Source: Serratia rubidaea (GTDB taxonomy: Bacteria > Pseudomonadota > Gammaproteobacteria > Enterobacterales > Enterobacteriaceae). From it: a stretch of 64,000 nucleotides of DNA. The translations under genes and the position numbers were made by a program. The stretch covers positions 2,232,001-2,296,000 of the forward strand of contig LR590463.1 of assembly GCA_901472405.1 (NCBI GenBank), in the 5' to 3' direction. The number at the start of each line of letters is the position of its first letter. Position 1 is the first letter of the stretch. The notes beneath the pieces are model-generated. The model did no database searches, had not been told where the DNA came from, and saw only the letters and a program-made list of their open reading frames with translations. Positions 59,997 to 64,000 of this stretch are shown here, piece by piece.

Positions 59997-60949
59997 ACCA
60001 TTCCTTATGTTTCAATGGGTTGGTTGCCGCACCCAGAATATCGGCCAGCACGTTGATGGTGATGACCAGTGAACCGACCAGCATCACGCCGGCGGAAATG
60101 GCGGCGTAATCCTGCTGGACGGATGGCGTTAATCAGCCAGCGGCCCAGCCCCGGCCAGCTGAAGACCACCTCGGTGATCATCGCCAGCGTCAGCATAGTG
60201 GAGAACTGCAGCCCCAGCTTCGGGATGATCGGCGGCAGCGCGTTGTGCAGCACGTGCCGGCGGATAATGGTAAAGCGCGACAGGCCGCGGGTGGCCGCCG
60301 CCTTGATATAGTTCTGGCCGAACACCTCGTCGGTGCTGATGCGCATCAGCCGCACCACTTCGGTGGTCGGCGCTACCGCCAGCGCGGCGATCGGCAAAAT
60401 CATATGGCGCAGCGCGCTGGCGATCATCTCGCTGCGGTACGGCGAGTCGGACAGCCAGGCGTCGATCAGCGCAAAACCGGTGACTGGCTGCACCTGATAC
60501 AGTAGATCGAAGCGGCCGGAAACCGGCAGCCAGCCCAGATGCAGCGAGAAGAACAGCATCAGCAGCAGCGCCAGCCAGAACACCGGCATGGAGAAGCCCA
60601 GCAGCGCAAAGGTGCTGATGGCGGTATCCTGCCATTTGCCGCGCATCACGCCGGCGATAATGCCGAGCGGAATGCCGATAAACAGTGCCAGGGCAAAGGC
60701 CAGAATGCACAGCTCCATGGTGGCCGGGAACACTTCGCGCAGCTGTTCGCCGATCGCCTGGCCGTTAATGCTGGACACGCCGAAGTCCCAGTGCAGCAGA
60801 CTGGTGAAGTAAAACTGGTAGGCGTCCCACAGCCCGGCGCCGCTCAGCGGTGCGTGCGGGGTGAAATAGCTCAGGCTGAAGCCCACCAGCGTCAGGAAAA
60901 ACAGGGTGATAATCAGCAGCAGACAGCGGCGCAGAGTAAAGATAATCAC
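59983..60949 (-). CDS. sapB: Sap ABC transporter permease SapB, one frameshift
   Basis: 321-residue permease after repair (E. coli 321), starting [19 protein letters not shown]. DppB-type fold with EAA loop [20 protein letters not shown]. An extra C near 60115 shifts the last 40 codons; corrected tail [12 protein letters not shown]. Overlaps sapA by 4 bp. Confidence 0.94.
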
Positions 60950-62598
60950 GGTTTTTCTCCCTCCGCCGTTTCACGATACACGCCGGCGAATGACGCGTTG
61001 CCGAAGGGGCTGAGCACCAGCCCTTTAATATCATAACGGTAGGCCTGCAGGCGCAGCGATGACGCCAGCGGCAGCACCGGCAACTGCTGCTCCAGAATTT
61101 TCTGCGCCTGGCGGTAGCTTTCGATGCGCTGCGCCAGCTGTTGCGACAGCAGGGCGTTTTGCAGCGTTTCATCAAAACCGGGGTCGCACCAGTGAGCATA
61201 GTTGGTTTGCGAGCGGATTGCCGCGCAGCTCAGCAGCGGCCGGAAGAAGCTGTCCGGGTCGTTACTGTCGGTGGCCCAGCCGGTCAGGGTGAGATCGTGG
61301 TTCATCTCCATCAGCCGCGCCTCCTGGAAGCGGCCCTCTACCGGCACGATGGTCACGTGCACGCCGACCTGGCCAGATCGGCCTGGATCAGCTCTGCGGT
61401 TTTCAGCGGGCTGGGGTTATAGGACTGTGAAGCGGTCGGCACCCACAGCTTCAGCTGCAGATTATCGACGCCGGCCTCTTTCAGCATGCGGCGCGCCTGC
61501 TGCGGATCGTAGGCGGTGACGTGCGCGTCGTTGTCATACGCCCAGGAGGCGCGCGGCAGAATCGACGCGGCGGTTTCGGCGGTGCCGTAGTAAATCGACT
61601 GCATCAGGCGCTGGTTGTTGATCGCCAGCGCGATCGCCTGCCGCACCTTGAGATTATTGAACGGCGGCTTGCGGGTATTGAAGGCCAGATAGGCGATGTT
61701 CATCCCCGGGCGCAGCGTCAGGCGCAGGCGTGGGTCGTCGCGCAGAATGGAAAGCTGGCTGGCGCCGGATAGGCCAGCACGTCGCATTCGCCGGTCAGCA
61801 GTTTCGACAGCCGGCCGGTGCCGCCGGCGCCGAGATCGATCACCACCTGCGCCATGCGCGGCTCGCCTTTCCAGTAGGCTTCGTTGCGCGCCAGGCGGAT
61901 ATATTGCCCGGAGCGGTATTCATTCAGCAGGAAAGGCCCGGTGCCGACCGGCTCGCGGTCGATCAACTGCTGGTCGCCCGCCTTGCTCAGGTTATCGGCG
62001 TACTCCGCCGACAGCACCGGCGCATAGTGGGTGGCCAGATGCCACAGGAACGAGGCGTCCGGCGCCTGCAGGCGGATCTCGACGGTGTAGTTGTCGAGCT
62101 TTTTCACGCTCTGCACCGAGTCGGAGAACTGCAGACTGTCGAAGTACGGGTAGTCGCCGCCGTTGACGTCGTGGTACGGGTGCTTGTGGTTAAACACCCG
62201 CTCAAAGCTGAACACCACATCGTCGGCGTTCATCTTGCGGGTTGGCGTAAACCAGGCGGTGTGCTGGAACGGCACGTCCTTGCGCAGGTGGAAGCGGTAG
62301 GTGGCGCCGTTGTCCAGCACCTCCCAGCGCTGCGCCAGCTCCGGAATCAGCCGGTAGGTATAGGGGTCAACGTCCAGCAGGCGATCGTACAGCTGCGCCG
62401 CCAGCGTATCGACCGTCAGGCCGCTGCTGCCATCTGCGGATTAAAAGTGTTCAGGATGCCGTTGACGCAATAGACAAAACCGCTGCGATGCACGTCCGGC
62501 AGGGGCGCCGGCGCGTTGGCGGCGGGCGCAGCCGCAGCGGCGGCCAGCAGCGAATTGCCGAGGCATAACGACAGGATCCAAATGGGTAAACCACGCAT
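60946..62598 (-). CDS. sapA: Sap ABC transporter periplasmic binding protein SapA, three frameshifts
   Basis: Periplasmic solute-binding protein (SBP family 5), 551 aa after repair (E. coli 547). Signal peptide [23 protein letters not shown]; signature region [30 protein letters not shown]. Missing bases near 62427, 61768 and 61373. First gene of the operon, divergent from folE2. Confidence 0.94.
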
Positions 62599-62744
62599 AG
62601 AGGCTTCATGGGTTAATAAGCGATAGCGTTAGTGTACCGTACTCTGGCGAACTGCCCAATTCTTCAGATAAAAACGTCGATTTTTCTGCGGCTTGATTGA
62701 GCAACCTGCCTGCCGGCGCGCGCAGGCGGGGAAAAAAAGTAAAT

Positions 62745-62759
62745 TGTTATGTTATAACA
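62745..62759. promoter_or_regulatory. Zur box upstream of folE2
   Basis: TGTTATGTTATAACA differs at one position from the enterobacterial Zur consensus TGTTATANTATAACA. It lies 52 bp upstream of the folE2 start. With the two downstream genes being typical zinc-sparing paralogues, Zur repression is well supported though not proven. Confidence 0.85.
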
Positions 62760-62811
62760 TATCTATTTCATGTTACCGTTTTCGCCTGGTTACCAACAAC
62801 TGCAGGGAAAT

Positions 62812-63740
62812 ATGGGAAACACGGCCATGGCTTACCGGCAGCCGCTGCCGGACGTGCAGAGCGGGCGCGGCGAGCTGAGCGATATCGCCCTTGACTGGGT
62901 GGGCATGCAGGGCATTGCGCTGCCGCTGGAGGTGGCGGGCGTCCGTTCAATGCCGAAGTAAGCGTCGGCGTCAGCGTCTGCGCCAACCGCGACGGCGCGC
63001 GCGGCATTCATATGTCGCGTTTGTATCTGACGCTGGATGCGCTGACGCAGGGCGAACTGACGCCGCGGCGCATCATCAATACGCTGGCGGCGTGTTTACA
63101 GTCGCAAACTGCGGACAGCGAGCGGGTGCGGCTGGAGATCGGCGGCGAGCTGCTGCTGTCGCGTGCGGCGCTGCTCAGCCCGCAGCGCGGCTGGAAAAGC
63201 TACCCGCTGCACATCAGCGCGACGCTGGAGCGCCGGCCGATGCTGACGCTGCAGGTCGGCGTGCCTTATTCATCGACCTGCCCGGCGTCGGCGGCCCTCA
63301 GCCGTCAGGCGGCGCAGCAGCAGTTTCTGGTGGATATCGAGACGGATGACGGGGCGCTCGAGGTGCAGCAGGTGTTTGACTGGCTGGGCGCGCACGGCAT
63401 GCCGGCGACGCCGCACAGCCAGCGCAGCTGGGCGTGGGTGACCGTGACCCTGTCCGGCGATGAAAAAGTGCTGCCGGCGATCTCGCTGATCGACCGCATC
63501 GAGCAGGCGCTGGGGACGCCGGTGCAGACGCTGGTCAAGCGTCAGGACGAGCAGGCGTTTGCGCTGGCCAACGGCCGCAACCTGATGTTCTGTGAAGACG
63601 CCGCGCGCCGTCTGCATGACGCCTTGCGCCGCGCCTGCTGCTACCGCGCCTTCAGCGTGCGGGTGGAGCATCAGGAGAGCCTGCACGCCCATAACGCGGT
63701 GGCCCAGTTGAGCTGGCGGGAGGGCGCGGATGCTGCGTAA
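62812..63740 (+). CDS. folE2: Zinc-independent GTP cyclohydrolase FolE2 (type IB), one frameshift
   Basis: Makes dihydroneopterin triphosphate from GTP for folate synthesis and can replace the zinc-dependent FolE. 309 aa after repair. Family motifs: YRQPLPDVQSGRG, DWVGMQGIALPLEV, RGIHMSRLYLTLD, YSSTCPASAALSRQ (metal/active-site Cys) and SVRVEHQESLHAHNAVA. A missing C near 62941 breaks it. ATG 62812 is chosen for its AGGGA ribosome site; ATGs at 62770 and 62827 are in frame. A Zur box lies upstream. Confidence 0.92.
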
Positions 63741-64000
63741 AAATCCCAGCGGCCATCTGCCGCAGGTCTCCGCCAAAGCCTATATCGATCCCACCGCGAT
63801 TATCTGCGGCGGGTGATTATCGGCGATTACGTTTACGTCGGACCTTACGCGGTGATCCGCGCCGATGAGCTGAACGCCGACGGCGATATGGCGCCGATCG
63901 TTATCAGCGCCCACGCCAATATTCAGGACGGCGTGGTGATCCATTCCAAAAGCGGCGCGGCGGTAACCATCGGCAGCTACAGCTCCATCGCCCACCGCGC
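63730..64000 (+). CDS. Gamma-type carbonic anhydrase-like protein, 3' end beyond window, one frameshift
   Basis: Left-handed beta-helix hexapeptide protein, cut by the window end after about 91 residues. MLRKNPSGHLPQVSAKAYIDPTAIICG, then VIIGDYVYVGPYAVIRADE, with candidate metal histidines in GVVIHSKSG and SSIAHRA. A missing C near 63810 breaks it. Its ATG overlaps the folE2 stop by 11 bp, so translation is probably coupled. Such proteins accompany folE2 in Zur regulons (for example in Pseudomonas) and may use a metal other than zinc. Confidence 0.85.

Noticed and set aside
1..64000. Interpretation of the broken genes as a decaying genome with many pseudogenes
   Set aside because: Breaks are only single-base, lie in short runs, affect essential genes and leave all flanking codons conserved. 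True decay would also show stop codons and deletions.

Overview
The window looks like about 64 kb of chromosome from a Serratia-like member of the Enterobacterales. Gene content and order follow the E. coli purR-sodB-mepH-grxD ... slyA-slyB-anmK-mliC-pdxH-tyrS-pdxY-gstA ... dtpA-nth-rsx block. The DNA is GC-rich, and there is an RTX lipase of the LipA family known from Serratia. A species cannot be named from the sequence alone. There is no rRNA, tRNA, CRISPR array, insertion sequence or prophage gene that I can support.

Layout. (1) 1-15 kb: purR, ynhF, sodB, mepH, grxD, rnt, gloA and nemA-nemR. Next come a lipid A phosphoethanolamine transferase (eptA), an NAD(P)-binding protein with a divergent LysR regulator, ydhL, ydhF, the RTX lipase and sodC. 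(2) 15-25 kb: the ydhIJK efflux set divergent from slyA, then slyB, anmK, mliC, pdxH-tyrS-pdxY and gstA. (3) 25.1-35.2 kb: an accessory block between gstA and dtpA, which are neighbours in E. coli. It holds a DapA paralogue, an AT-rich MccF-like peptidase, small unknowns, a RidA protein, an APH(6)-type kinase, a cupin, a YdcO/SutR pair and a prolyl oligopeptidase with a Tat signal. (4) 35.2-46 kb: dtpA, nth and the rsx (Rnf-type) complex that reduces SoxR, then ydgK. The rsx operon is split between rsxC and rsxD by an oppositely oriented Rob/MarA-type regulator. (5) 46-57 kb: cstA, rnb, a second glyoxalase I, a YdeP-like molybdoprotein, dacD, and a LysR regulator next to a two-domain AhpD/CMD protein. 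(6) 57.3-62.6 kb: sapABCDF. (7) 62.7 kb to the end: a Zur-box-controlled folE2 and gamma-carbonic-anhydrase pair that runs off the window.

Themes. Much of the window handles oxidative, electrophile and envelope stress: SodB, SodC, Grx4, NemRA, two glyoxalases, SlyA/SlyB, MliC, EptA, Sap, Rsx and a Rob-like regulator. Several regulatory sites are readable: PurR, two NemR sites, SlyA, a twin palindrome at ydcO/sutR, a marbox-like site and a Zur box.

Sequence quality. About 60 single-base insertions or deletions break 28 otherwise well-conserved genes, including tyrS, rnb and the whole sap operon. Nearly all sit in short runs such as GGCC or TTT. The reading frame resumes at once in the next frame, and after repair the lengths match the known families. 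I read these as sequencing errors, probably uncorrected long reads, and not as pseudogenes. Affected genes are given at full span with the breaks noted.
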